Part shown: positions 16,882 through 25,171 of the stretch, piece after piece
Layout of the letters: every line of letters starts with the position of its first letter
Position numbering within the stretch: position 1 is the first letter of the stretch
From: Candidatus Bathyarchaeota archaeon B24
GTDB taxonomy: Archaea > Thermoproteota > CALKCG01 > B24
DNA: 64,000 bases
NCBI GenBank assembly: GCA_001593865.1
Contig: LUCB01000007.1
Coordinates: forward strand, 86,921-150,920
Direction of reading: 5' to 3'
Notes under the pieces: generated by a model
What the model saw: only the letters and a program-made list of their open reading frames with translations
Database searches by the model: none
Told to the model about the DNA's origin: nothing
Program-made: the position numbers and the translations under genes

Positions 16882-16939
16882 GTTTTTCCCAAGTAAACCC
16901 CTTAACAAACCTAAGCGTATCTTATTCTCGGGGGGTCTA

Positions 16940-17302
16940 TTGAGGGTCGTGGAGCTTGCCGCCAGATACTTCGAGCTAAACGGGTACGACATCGAGAGGA
17001 ACGTCACCCTAAGAGGTAAGTGGGGTGTCAAATACACGTTCGACCTCCTACTCAGGGATAAAGACGGCTCCCTAAGAGGGGTTTGGATCAAGGAGTGGAG
17101 GAGGGCCGTGGGCATAAACGTCGCCGTCAGGCTCGACAGGGCATCTGAGGACGTCGGCTTGGGAAAGCCCGTCCTAGTCGCCTATAGGTTCAGCCCATCG
17201 GTCTACATGTACGCCTCCAGAAGGGGCATAGAACTCCTGACGGTAGAGGACATCCTATCCGTTTTAAGAAGACCCGTCCTAGCGTCTCCTAAGCATCCAT
17301 AA
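16940..17302 (+). CDS. Predicted PD-(D/E)XK nuclease-like protein
   Basis: A 120-residue protein resembling small archaeal restriction-endonuclease-fold proteins. It opens with a helix (VVELAARYFELNGY), then a strand pair YTFDLLLRDKDG and GVWIKEWRRAVG, where Asp and the I-K-E segment could supply part of a PD-(D/E)XK site, then NVAVRLDRASEDVG. The exact catalytic K is not obvious, so it may be inactive or a DNA/RNA-binding relative. Start is TTG 16940 behind GGGGGG. Its 3' end overlaps the convergent SWIM protein by 24 bp. Confidence 0.55.
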   Translation: MRVVELAARYFELNGYDIERNVTLRGKWGVKYTFDLLLRDKDGSLRGVWIKEWRRAVGINVAVRLDRASEDVGLGKPVLVAYRFSPSVYMYASRRGIELLTVEDILSVLRRPVLASPKHP

Positions 17303-17896
17303 CCCTTTATCGCAGATAAACCTCCTCTTAGGGTCGTTTCTGAGAAAGCCAGCTAGGCTATTGACGCTAGGTATCTCGAACCCCATGGCAAGCACCTCCC
17401 TTAATATGTCTCTAGCCCTCATAGGGCCTTCTTTAAGCAAAGCCTCGACCCTATCCCTAACCTCGTCTCGGTACCTTACGTAGGTCTTAGGCTTACCGAG
17501 CCGTCTAAGCCTCCTGAATACGCTTACAAACTCGTCGTACACGCTGTCGTCCTCCTCGACCGTCACGTATCTACCCGTAGCCTCGGCCAAACCCTGGGCT
17601 ATCAGATGGTAGCACAGCGGAGCCTTACCGTTCAGAACCCGGAAGTAGAAGTCGTCGCAGCTACAGTAGGGAGCCTCGGGTATAACCTCGTAGACACCCT
17701 CCCTACCGGCGACCGTCCACAAGACCCTACCGCTAGGCTTGAAGACGTACCTCCTAACCCTACCCTGCTCGACAAGCTTCAAAGCCTCCTTAAACCTAGA
17801 GCCTAGAACCCTACTCAAACCTTCAAGCTTCTCTTTTAAACTTGAACCTGCCATAGACGTATAGAGGTCTCTGAAGGTCTTGACCAACCCATGCAT
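17279..17896 (-). CDS. SWIM zinc-finger protein
   Basis: A 205-residue protein with a SWIM zinc finger, CxC-xn-CxH, in YCSCDDFYF...PLCYHLIAQ (about residues 77-100). SWIM domains occur in archaeal and eukaryotic Sws1-type recombination factors and in other DNA-binding proteins. The C-terminal 60 residues (RDRVEALLKEGPMRARDI onward) look like a winged helix. No ATPase domain is attached. ATG 17896 has no clear ribosome site; an in-frame ATG 17854 (MAGSSLKEKL) is an alternative. A role with the neighbouring nuclease-like gene is possible but unproven. Confidence 0.72.
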   Translation of the reverse strand: MHGLVKTFRDLYTSMAGSSLKEKLEGLSRVLGSRFKEALKLVEQGRVRRYVFKPSGRVLWTVAGREGVYEVIPEAPYCSCDDFYFRVLNGKAPLCYHLIAQGLAEATGRYVTVEEDDSVYDEFVSVFRRLRRLGKPKTYVRYRDEVRDRVEALLKEGPMRARDILREVLAMGFEIPSVNSLAGFLRNDPKRRFICDKGLWMLRRR

Positions 17897-17935
17897 AGAA
17901 CCGGTTGAGGCCGTTTAAAAACGTTCTCCGACCGT

Positions 17936-18808
17936 TTAGACGAGTTTAGCCACGTAATCACCTACTTCGACCCCTAAGCTTTCAGCTATGGGTCTACACT
18001 TCGCCTTCAGAAGCAGGAGATAGCCTGAGGGTCTCACCCGCTGGAGGAGGCTTAGGTTCTCGTAGTTCGCCATACCCTTCAAGACGACGAGGTCTGAGTT
18101 TTCAAGCTCCTCTAGAAAGGGCTTAGACAGCAGGTCGGGGGATAAGTATGTTCCCTCCCCAGCAGCTATAACCCTGTCGGCCTCCGAAGCGATCCCGGAT
18201 TCGTAGGCATCCTCCATAGTAGCGTCGTTCTGATAGGGTTCGCTTCTAACGACCACCGTAACAGAGGCCCCAAGCCTCCTAAGCTCCCTGACCAGCAGCC
18301 TATCCAAGACCACTTCCCCTGTGTTATCGCATAGGTAAAGCACCTTGGAGGCTTCTCTGACCCTATCGTACGCCTCGACCGTGTCGTCGACCTCAAGCCT
18401 AACGGTTTCAAACGCCCTCTCCAGGTCCTCTAGGCTAAACCGGTAGCCTGAAACACCGAGGTCTATAGCGTTACCCACGAGGCTAAACCTCACGGCGGCT
18501 CTGAACCTCTCGAGAGGATCGTCGACCTCCTCGAGCATGGAGATAGCGGACGGAAGAACATTCAAAGCCCACTCGTTCGCGGCCTCTTTATCGCCTTTAT
18601 ACGGGTCTACACCCAGCCTCTTGAGGACGAGGCGGTAGAGCTCGGTAGCCAACTTAGTCGTATGACGGGTTTCATCGAGGAGCTTCAGAAGCGTCTGGAC
18701 GATCTCTAAGCATATTTTAAAGGCCTCGGGCGAGTCGTCGAGCACCCGTATGACCTCGCGGCATCTAACGTCTATCAGACACGGTATACACTCAGGTTTA
18801 ACCTCCAA
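17936..18808 (-). CDS. DUF89/ARMT1-like metal-dependent phosphatase
   Basis: A 290-residue member of the DUF89 damage-control phosphatase family (archaeal AF1104-like subgroup). The N-terminal CIPCL and helical region are typical. The metal site is visible as YLCDNTGEVVLDRLL (Asp and Asn), VVRSEPYQNDAT, and LKGMANYENL, matching the GxxN(Y/F)E motif. These enzymes dephosphorylate damaged phosphometabolites such as fructose-1-phosphate or oxidised 4'-phosphopantetheine. Start TTG 18808 is weakly supported. Monocistronic. Confidence 0.85.
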   Translation of the reverse strand: MEVKPECIPCLIDVRCREVIRVLDDSPEAFKICLEIVQTLLKLLDETRHTTKLATELYRLVLKRLGVDPYKGDKEAANEWALNVLPSAISMLEEVDDPLERFRAAVRFSLVGNAIDLGVSGYRFSLEDLERAFETVRLEVDDTVEAYDRVREASKVLYLCDNTGEVVLDRLLVRELRRLGASVTVVVRSEPYQNDATMEDAYESGIASEADRVIAAGEGTYLSPDLLSKPFLEELENSDLVVLKGMANYENLSLLQRVRPSGYLLLLKAKCRPIAESLGVEVGDYVAKLV

Positions 18809-18870
18809 CCCCCGGACACACCTCTCGAATAGACCAGGACGCCTCAGCTATAAAGATATCTCCGCTTAGG

Positions 18871-19347
18871 TCAGACCAGCAGCCGCCTGACCTCGTACCA
18901 GTTCCTTACCCCTCTAGGTTTAGGAGCCGCCTCGGCTTCACCTAAGCGTTTAAGCTCTCTATCTTCGGTCAGTAAGGTTGCCTCACGGACCACAGCCGTA
19001 GCGTAGATCATTCTATCGAAGTAGTCTCTGACACCTTTTTCGAGAAGCACGTCTGCGACTTCTTCTATCTCCGGACTCGTCAACTCGGTTTGCTTCAGCC
19101 TATCGTCGGACAGAAGGGACTTAAGCCCTAGACGATAGGCTTTCAGCAACCTATCCTTCAGAGAAGGCTGTCTAAAAGCGATTTTAAGAGCTATCCATTT
19201 ACCCTCTACTAAGGATACCGGGTTGTACAACACCTCGAACTTTTCAAGTAGTTTAGGGAAAAGCTCGTTAAACGTTTCGAGGTTAACGGAAACCCCGAAT
19301 AGCGGCAGAAGATAGCTGGTGTCGAGAAGCATAGGTGCATCACCCAT
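18871..19347 (-). CDS. PIN-domain toxin (VapC-like)
   Basis: A 158-residue PIN-fold ribonuclease. Acidic residues of the site are visible: LLDTSYLLP (first Asp), SLVEGKW (Glu), YFDRMIYATA (Asp) and LLTEDREL (last acidic pair). VapC toxins cleave tRNA or rRNA. Its ATG overlaps the end of the upstream AbrB-type antitoxin gene by 8 bp, the usual coupling in such pairs. The call as a toxin-antitoxin system rests on domain content and overlap. Confidence 0.85.
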   Translation of the reverse strand: MGDAPMLLDTSYLLPLFGVSVNLETFNELFPKLLEKFEVLYNPVSLVEGKWIALKIAFRQPSLKDRLLKAYRLGLKSLLSDDRLKQTELTSPEIEEVADVLLEKGVRDYFDRMIYATAVVREATLLTEDRELKRLGEAEAAPKPRGVRNWYEVRRLLV

Positions 19348-19600
19348 AGACCCCCTCCTCCTTCTGGGATTCGATGCTCAACCTCTCAGCCTCTTCTACG
19401 CTAATAGTGACGACGGGGTTTCTTATGACCTCCTCGATACTGGGTATAGGCTCGAGTACCAACCTACCCTCGATTACAACGGCCCTTACACGGCCACCAG
19501 GCTTGATACCTGCAGCCTCTCTGACCTTTTTGCTCGTGTAAACCTCCCCTTTCATCCCGACCTTTAGGACATCTTTAACTTTCACACGTCCGCCAGACAT
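19340..19600 (-). CDS. AbrB/SpoVT-family antitoxin
   Basis: An 86-residue protein with a SpoVT-AbrB swapped-hairpin domain in residues 5-50: VGMKGEVYTSKKVREAAGIKPG is slightly divergent from the consensus but keeps the strand-helix-PG pattern. The C-terminal tail (PSIEEVIRNPVVTISVEEA) would bind and block the PIN toxin. It has no Shine-Dalgarno, and a TATA element at 19629-19640 places the transcript start about 9 nt upstream, so it is nearly leaderless. Such antitoxins usually repress their own operon. Confidence 0.85.
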   Translation of the reverse strand: MSGGRVKVKDVLKVGMKGEVYTSKKVREAAGIKPGGRVRAVVIEGRLVLEPIPSIEEVIRNPVVTISVEEAERLSIESQKEEGVYG

Positions 19601-19628
19601 AAAAGTTCAGAAATTAAATTTAAATCGG

Positions 19629-19640
19629 AAATATATAAGA
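19629..19640 (-). promoter_or_regulatory. TATA box of AbrB-VapC operon
   Basis: Minus-strand CTTATATATTTC. The predicted start is about 9 nt before the ATG at 19600. Confidence 0.55.
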
Positions 19641-19716
19641 TTTCAGAGAAAGGATCGAAGCCCACCTTAGAGACAGTCTTATCTACTTCTAACGTCTTCT
19701 AGTTGAGGAGGAGTTT

Positions 19717-20508
19717 ATGAAGCTCTGTGTGGCCGGTAAGGGCGGTGTGGGTAAGACCTTCATCGCCGGTACGCTTGCTAGGCTTTTCGCCAGGGACGGG
19801 TTTGAGGTTCTAGCGGTCGACGCAGACCCTAGCCCTAACCTAGCGGTTTCGGTCGGCATACCACCTGAGGAGGCTTTTAGGATAACTCCGATAACGCGTA
19901 ACGCGAAGCTTATAGAGGAGCGGACCGGCGTGGCACCTGGCTCAAGCTGGGGTGTGATATTCAACCTAGCACCCTACGTCGAAGACGTGGTGGACAGGTT
20001 CTCGGTAACCGGGCCGGGGGGTGTCAAGCTTCTCGTGGTCGGCTCGATAGAGTATGGAGGCGGCGGATGCTTCTGCCCAGAGGCTGCGTTCCTGAAAACG
20101 CTTCTAGCGCATATAATGGCTAAGAGGTGGGAGGTCGTGGTCGTCGATATGCAGGCTGGTCTAGAGCCGTTCGGGAGGGGGGTCGTGAAACACCTAGACG
20201 GGCTCATAGCCGTCACCGAGCCGACCGTTAAATCCCTTAAAACCGTCGAGCGTATAGGTAAGATGTCTAGAGAACTCGGCGTCAGAAGGATCATGGCCGT
20301 GGTTAACAAGGCCAGAGCCATCGACGAACGCTTCGTAGATAGGCTTGAGGATCTAGGGTTTAAGATTCTGGGGATCATACCCTTCGACGAGGCCGTCGCG
20401 GAGGCTGATGAAAAAGGCGTGGCTCCGATAGACTATGGGCCACGGTCTGAGGCTGTTAAAGCCGTCGAAAAAATCTATAGACGCTTGTTAAAAACAGCGG
20501 TAGAGTAA
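19717..20508 (+). CDS. cooC: CooC-type CODH maturation ATPase (copy 1)
   Basis: A 263-residue SIMIBI-class ATPase that delivers nickel to the C-cluster of CO dehydrogenase. GKGGVGKT (residues 8-15) is the deviant Walker A, VDADPSPNLA is switch I, and VVDMQAGLE is the Walker B region. The metal-binding CxC of CooC is present as GGGGCFCPE. ATG 19717 follows GAGGAGG. It is convergent with cdhB (17 bp apart) and so is transcribed separately from cdhBA. A second, diverged CooC lies inside the cdhCDE cluster. Confidence 0.92.
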   Translation: MKLCVAGKGGVGKTFIAGTLARLFARDGFEVLAVDADPSPNLAVSVGIPPEEAFRITPITRNAKLIEERTGVAPGSSWGVIFNLAPYVEDVVDRFSVTGPGGVKLLVVGSIEYGGGGCFCPEAAFLKTLLAHIMAKRWEVVVVDMQAGLEPFGRGVVKHLDGLIAVTEPTVKSLKTVERIGKMSRELGVRRIMAVVNKARAIDERFVDRLEDLGFKILGIIPFDEAVAEADEKGVAPIDYGPRSEAVKAVEKIYRRLLKTAVE

Positions 20509-20525
20509 AAGTGAGGTGGTGGGGG

Positions 20526-21059
20526 TTATGCTTTGAGCTTCTCCACGAGCTCGTCTAGGAACTTCTCCCACTCCTCGGTGGTTAAGTTTCTGAGGCTCCA
20601 CGACGCGTGGGGCTGGTAGAACCTATCCAGCGACACGGTTCTGACGTTCATGGCGAAGTTCTTAAGCCCCGAGAATATTAGCCACGACATGTAGTAAGGA
20701 AGCCCCATGACCACGACGGCCTTATAGCACCCCTTACCGTCCAACCCCATCCAATCTGGGTCCGTAACCCTATGAGCCGCTTCGATGGGTGAAAGCCACG
20801 CAACCGTTAAGCCTCTTTCCCTAAAACTCCTATAGGCCAACGAGGTGGTGGCGATGTGCGCGTTCAACGCTTCGGCTATATCGGCGACGTAGTCTGATAC
20901 CGGACGGCTCGAGAGAGCTTCGGAAACCCGGTGGCCGACTATCATAAGAACCCGGCCGGCCCTCCTAAGCATGCTCGCGGCGAGGCCGGGCTTCTCGAGG
21001 ACCCTAGCCTTCTTCGTACCGGGTACTTCGGCTTTAAGCCAAGGCTCCGTCCTCCACAT
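20526..21059 (-). CDS. cdhB: ACDS complex epsilon subunit
   Basis: A 177-residue small subunit of the archaeal CO dehydrogenase (alpha2epsilon2) component, thought to help FAD/electron transfer and stabilise CdhA. The Rossmann-like fold shows in RVLMIVGHRVSEALS and YKAVVVMGLPYYMSWLIFSGLKNF, typical CdhB segments. It follows cdhA by 3 bp, on the same strand. No cofactor cysteines, as usual for this subunit. Confidence 0.93.
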   Translation of the reverse strand: MWRTEPWLKAEVPGTKKARVLEKPGLAASMLRRAGRVLMIVGHRVSEALSSRPVSDYVADIAEALNAHIATTSLAYRSFRERGLTVAWLSPIEAAHRVTDPDWMGLDGKGCYKAVVVMGLPYYMSWLIFSGLKNFAMNVRTVSLDRFYQPHASWSLRNLTTEEWEKFLDELVEKLKA

Positions 21060-21062
21060 GGG

Positions 21063-23411
21063 CTACACCCTCCTCCTTATGAGCCTGGGTAGTAGAGTCG
21101 GGTCTGGGATCGGTCTCTCCTTCCAGCCTTTCTCCTTGAGGTAGGCGAGTATCTCCTCCTTCATCGTTATCGGTATATCCGCCAGTGTTCTGACGAACAG
21201 GTGTATATCGTCGGGTAGCTCGCCGTAGTACCTCCGGTATAGGTCTATGTAGTGGGACAGCTTTATGGCACGGCCTTTGGTCGTATCGCTCGGCCTCATA
21301 CATAGCTTAGCGATCATGACCATAGCCTCCTCCTTGTTCTCGGCCATGTAGAACAGGTGCTCAGGCGCCGGCCCGCCGTAGACCCTCTTACCGGTCCTAG
21401 CGTCGTAGACGTACCAGTCCTCCTCCCTATCCTTCCGCCCGAGTAGGGCTCTCCGGTATTTCGAGCCGTGGGGTCCGACTATGACCGGTACACCAAGCCT
21501 CCAGAATCCCGAGGCTATGGAAGCCGCCTTCTGGCTCATAGCACCCCAGGCCACGCCCACCGCTCCGACCCTGTTGAGCACGTAGTCCGCTATCTCCTCG
21601 TAGTTCGCCCTTAGAGGTCTACGTGCAAATATGTTCGCGATCTTAACGGCTGCACCGGATATATGCGGGTTGGATACACACGAGCCAACGTTTATGACGG
21701 CTCCGGCGTCGAAGGCTCCTGGAAACCTCTCATAGAGGGTTTTACCCTCCTCGTCCCGGTACATGCCTATGGTCATCGCGGCGCACCCGGATGCCACGAC
21801 TATGTAGCGTCTCTTAGCGAACTCCTCAGCCATCTCGTAGATGTCCCTGCCGCCGTATGCGTAGTTTGCACAGCCGACGAAGGCTACGACGCCTGGGATC
21901 TCGCCGAACACTATCGGCCCACCCACAGCCCTTATCTCCGTGTCCTTGATCGCGCCCCTACCGGACCTCACCTTGAACGCCTCGTCCCTGAACCTCTCAT
22001 CCGCCGCCCAGACTATCAGACTATGTATAGGCAGGTCTGCTATACAGGCGCTCTCGCACCTGAGACATCCGATACAGTGTTCGTAAAGCTCGGCTAGGGG
22101 TTTGAGGTCTCCTTTAGCGGCGGCGTTGACCGCATCCATCACCGGAAGGTTGTTCGGGCAAGCCCTTACACAGTTCATACACCTACGGCACTGCTTGGCG
22201 TATTCGATTATCCTCTCACGGGAGGCTTTACTCTCCTTATAGCTACGTCGTTTAGGAGCCAGCGCCATAGCCACCCTCACGGCGACCTCACCGACCTTCT
22301 CAGGCTCGAATATCAGAACCGCCTTCTCGACCCCCTCTATCAGGTCCCGCACTATATCGTCGACCGGGTCGTCTGTACGGTCTCTCAAACCCTGACAGTT
22401 CTTCTCGCTCGTAGCTATGAAGGCTGCACCTATCTTCTCGGCCTCCTCTATGAGGTTCGTTCTAACGCACTGCTCGTCGACGACCACGACATCCGGAATC
22501 CCGGTCCTTATATACCGTATCTGCCAGGATATCGGACCCACTATCTTAGCAGCCTTAGGATTGTACCTGGTTACGTCGTGGGCGGTACAGCACAGCCCCG
22601 TGACCTCGACCTGCCCCAGCAACCCGTTCTCGACCAAGTAGTCGACTATGCAGGCCGCCGATGGTACGTTGTGGCCCACAACCATGATAACCGGTTTAGA
22701 CTTATCGATCGTCCCGAGGCCTAGGTCGACCAACGGGGCGTCTGGGTCGGACTTAGGAAAGCCCATGGCAGATATTTGAGCTATGTCGGCGACCTCCATG
22801 GCCACATGGTCCACCATACCGGCGTGAAGAACCTTAGACTCGAAGTCTAACGCGCTACCCTCCTGGCCGGTGTGGGTGCACGAGAGTAGGTGCACGATCT
22901 GGTTGCTCACATACTCCAATACATCCTCCAGGTCTCTAAGCGTCCTAGGTCTGATACCCGTCACGAGGCGGGTTATAGGAGCCTCGACCCCGACCCCCTC
23001 GCCCATGTCTATCGGACAGTCACGGCCGTATCTTTCGATCAGATACTCGACCAAGTGCTTCGCGTGTCCTGCGTGGGTCGCAGCCCCTATACAGCACGCG
23101 AGTAGGACGATCCTAGACTGCTGGCCGGCCATATCTAGGCCGCATGCGCCGCGTTTACCCATCGAGAGGTCGCACTTGCCGAACGTGCATAGACAGCAAA
23201 GCTCGCAGAAGGGCATGTAGAAGGGTTTATACCGTTTGAGAAGCGTCAGGTCCCAGCTTCTTAGGTCCTTTATCGAGGGCATGGGCGTCGGACCCATGGG
23301 CTCCTCATACTCCTCATACAGTATACGGTCGACCGCGATCTCCACGTCCTTCAGAACACCCAGCCGAGTGGCGGCCTCCTTAACCCTGACGTACAGGTCT
23401 TTCCTACTCAA
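21063..23411 (-). CDS. cdhA: CO dehydrogenase/ACDS alpha subunit (Ni-Fe-S)
   Basis: The 782-residue carbon monoxide dehydrogenase subunit, which reduces CO2 to CO for acetyl-CoA assembly or runs in reverse. B- and D-cluster cysteines lie in CELCCLCTFGKCD near residues 68-80. Two ferredoxin-like [4Fe-4S] motifs specific to the archaeal form follow (CRRCMNCVRACP and CIGCLRCESACI). C-cluster segments include LLSCTHTGQEG, VGHNVPSAA, VGCANYAYGG and NVGSCVSNPH. Start TTG 23411 follows GGGAGGCGG. cdhA-cdhB is divergent from cdhC, sharing a control region. Confidence 0.97.
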   Translation of the reverse strand: MSRKDLYVRVKEAATRLGVLKDVEIAVDRILYEEYEEPMGPTPMPSIKDLRSWDLTLLKRYKPFYMPFCELCCLCTFGKCDLSMGKRGACGLDMAGQQSRIVLLACCIGAATHAGHAKHLVEYLIERYGRDCPIDMGEGVGVEAPITRLVTGIRPRTLRDLEDVLEYVSNQIVHLLSCTHTGQEGSALDFESKVLHAGMVDHVAMEVADIAQISAMGFPKSDPDAPLVDLGLGTIDKSKPVIMVVGHNVPSAACIVDYLVENGLLGQVEVTGLCCTAHDVTRYNPKAAKIVGPISWQIRYIRTGIPDVVVVDEQCVRTNLIEEAEKIGAAFIATSEKNCQGLRDRTDDPVDDIVRDLIEGVEKAVLIFEPEKVGEVAVRVAMALAPKRRSYKESKASRERIIEYAKQCRRCMNCVRACPNNLPVMDAVNAAAKGDLKPLAELYEHCIGCLRCESACIADLPIHSLIVWAADERFRDEAFKVRSGRGAIKDTEIRAVGGPIVFGEIPGVVAFVGCANYAYGGRDIYEMAEEFAKRRYIVVASGCAAMTIGMYRDEEGKTLYERFPGAFDAGAVINVGSCVSNPHISGAAVKIANIFARRPLRANYEEIADYVLNRVGAVGVAWGAMSQKAASIASGFWRLGVPVIVGPHGSKYRRALLGRKDREEDWYVYDARTGKRVYGGPAPEHLFYMAENKEEAMVMIAKLCMRPSDTTKGRAIKLSHYIDLYRRYYGELPDDIHLFVRTLADIPITMKEEILAYLKEKGWKERPIPDPTLLPRLIRRRV

Positions 23412-23464
23412 CCAGACACCGCCTCCCTTTAAGCATATAAGCGTATGAAGATAAACCCGACGGG

Positions 23465-23474
23465 ACTATAAACC
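23465..23474 (-). promoter_or_regulatory. TATA box of cdhAB
   Basis: Minus-strand GGTTTATAGT. The predicted start is near 23443, giving a leader of about 32 nt that includes the Shine-Dalgarno. Confidence 0.45.
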
Positions 23475-23668
23475 TTTGCATAAAATTCGAAAATTCCTCC
23501 CTACCTAAAGCGCTACAGATCCCTCTCGTCTCCCCATGCCTATAGTCCAGGACCGCCTTTTTCAACCTGAAACTTAAACCCGAAAGGCCGTTGTTAAACG
23601 ACAAGTCACCGAACGATTTTCCAACAGAAAGAGAGAGTGAAAGCAGTACTTGCCGGTAAGAGGTAATA

Positions 23669-23681
23669 CTTAACGTTTATC
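23669..23681 (+). promoter_or_regulatory. TATA box of cdhC operon
   Basis: CTTAACGTTTATC. The transcription start near 23703 lies after the GTG at 23697, ruling out that codon and supporting TTG 23736. Confidence 0.55.
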
Positions 23682-23735
23682 TACAACCTATCGTTAGTGT
23701 TATCTGTCATACTTTGGGGGGAGGTAGAGGAAGCC

Positions 23736-25163
23736 TTGTCTATGTTTCAGGATATACCCGTGGATGTCGGGATAGCCTACGAGGGTGAACGGATCAGGAG
23801 GCCTCAGATGTACCTGGAGTTCGGGGGGCCTAAGGTTAAGTATAAGTTTGAGCTTGCCCGTGTCAGGAAGCCTGAGGAGGTTGAAGACGGTAAGGTCAAA
23901 ATCGTGGGTCCGGATATTAAAGACCTGCCTGAGGGGAGTAGTGTCCCTCTGGGTATTCTCGTAGAGGTTGCCGGAAGCCAGCTTGAGGAGGACCTTGAGG
24001 GGATTATAGAGCGGCGTATACACGAGTTTACGAACTACATAAACGGGTTTATGCACCTGAACCAGCGTTACGATATATGGTGTAGGCTGAGTAAAGAGGC
24101 CTTCAAGAAGGGGCTTAACAGCTTCACCTACATCGGTAAGGTCATGATCAGGCTCTACAAGGCGGACCTGCCTATAATCGAGAAGATTCAGGTCACTTTC
24201 ATAACAGACCCGAAAGAGGTCGAACGGATGTACCACGAGGCTTTGAAGATATACGAGGCTAGGGATGCCAGGGCTAGGGGGCTGAGGGACGAGGACGTAG
24301 AGGAGTTCTACGGATGCACCTTATGCCAGTCGTTCGCCCCGACGCATGTTTGCGTGATAACGCCTCAGCGCTATGCGAACTGCGGCGCGATAAGCTGGTT
24401 CGACGGCCGAGCCGCGTCGAAGGTCGACCCTAAGGGGCCTATATTCAGGATACCCAAGGGCGAGTGTCTAGACCCGTTCAAGGGTGAGTACTCCGGTGTC
24501 AATAAGGTGGTTCAGGAGAAGTCTTTAGGAGCCATCAAGAGGGTTTGGCTCTACACCGCCTTCGGGTATCCACATACGAGCTGCGGATGCTTCGAGGCTA
24601 TAGCGTTCTACATCCCCGAAGTCGACGGGTTTGGTATAGTACACAGAGACTTCAAGGGGCCGGCGATAAACGGGCTACCGTTCTCGACCATGGCTGACGC
24701 GACCGGTGGAGGTAGGCAGGTCGATGGATTCCACGGGATATCGATCGAGTATATGAGGTCTCCTAAGTTCCTCCAGGTCGACGGTGGGTGGCGTAGGGTC
24801 GTCTGGGTTCCCAAAGCCGTCTACGAGAGGGTTAAAGACTTCATACCTGAAGACGTTAGGGACAAGATCGCCACGGACGAGGACGTTAAGACCATAGAGG
24901 AGCTCATAGAATTTCTTAAGGCTAAGGGCCATCCGGTAGTCGAGAGGTGGAAGGAGAAGGAAGCGGAGAAGGCGGAGGCTAAACCCGTGGAGGCGGAGGC
25001 GGTTGCGGCTGCTCCCGAGGCCGTCCCGCAGATAACAGGCATGACCGGGGTCTCCATATCGGGCATACCCATGGCGGCCGGAGGCTTAAGGATCATCCTG
25101 AAGGGTGCTAAGATAAGGATAGATAAGGTCGTCATTAAGAGAACCGGTTCCGGCGGTAAGTAG
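23736..25163 (+). CDS. cdhC: Acetyl-CoA synthase (ACDS beta subunit)
   Basis: A 475-residue enzyme that joins methyl, CO and CoA at the Ni-Ni-[4Fe-4S] A-cluster. Cluster cysteines are GCTLCQSFAPTHVC (about 194-206) and ANCG (216), plus CGCFE (283-285). It is the short archaeal form lacking the bacterial N-terminal channel domain. The C-terminal Ala/Glu-rich linker (about 420-445) and small final domain match methanogen CdhC. The frame is open from GTG 23697, but TTG 23736 is favoured by GGAGGT 10 nt upstream and by the promoter position; ATG 23742 is an alternative. First gene of cdhC-D-E-cooC2-D2-E2. Confidence 0.96.
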   Translation: MSMFQDIPVDVGIAYEGERIRRPQMYLEFGGPKVKYKFELARVRKPEEVEDGKVKIVGPDIKDLPEGSSVPLGILVEVAGSQLEEDLEGIIERRIHEFTNYINGFMHLNQRYDIWCRLSKEAFKKGLNSFTYIGKVMIRLYKADLPIIEKIQVTFITDPKEVERMYHEALKIYEARDARARGLRDEDVEEFYGCTLCQSFAPTHVCVITPQRYANCGAISWFDGRAASKVDPKGPIFRIPKGECLDPFKGEYSGVNKVVQEKSLGAIKRVWLYTAFGYPHTSCGCFEAIAFYIPEVDGFGIVHRDFKGPAINGLPFSTMADATGGGRQVDGFHGISIEYMRSPKFLQVDGGWRRVVWVPKAVYERVKDFIPEDVRDKIATDEDVKTIEELIEFLKAKGHPVVERWKEKEAEKAEAKPVEAEAVAAAPEAVPQITGMTGVSISGIPMAAGGLRIILKGAKIRIDKVVIKRTGSGGK

Positions 25164-25171
25164 GTGAGCTT

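Larger units (their letters stand above)
16626..16939. other. Gene-free interval, 314 bp, with palindromes
   Basis: No credible ORF or RNA gene is seen. It contains the mer-operon TATA element, a perfect 14-bp palindrome (16711-16724), a 6-bp inverted repeat with 8-nt spacer (16862-16881), and the upstream region of the nuclease-like gene at 16940. Confidence 0.5.
23412..23735. other. Divergent control region between cdhA and cdhC
   Basis: 324 bp without a gene. It holds opposed TATA elements (23465-23474 minus, 23669-23681 plus), AT-rich spacer and Shine-Dalgarnos at both ends. Further TATA-like words for cdhA occur near 23433-23457. No RNA gene is recognised. Confidence 0.55.

Noticed and set aside
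23404..23604. 66-codon minus-strand frame upstream of cdhA
   Set aside because: It overlaps the cdhA start and ribosome site and has no protein-like signature; it lies in the divergent promoter region.
23697..23735. N-terminal extension of CdhC from GTG 23697
   Set aside because: The predicted transcription start lies downstream of this codon and a strong GGAGGT precedes TTG 23736; homologs start near the latter.
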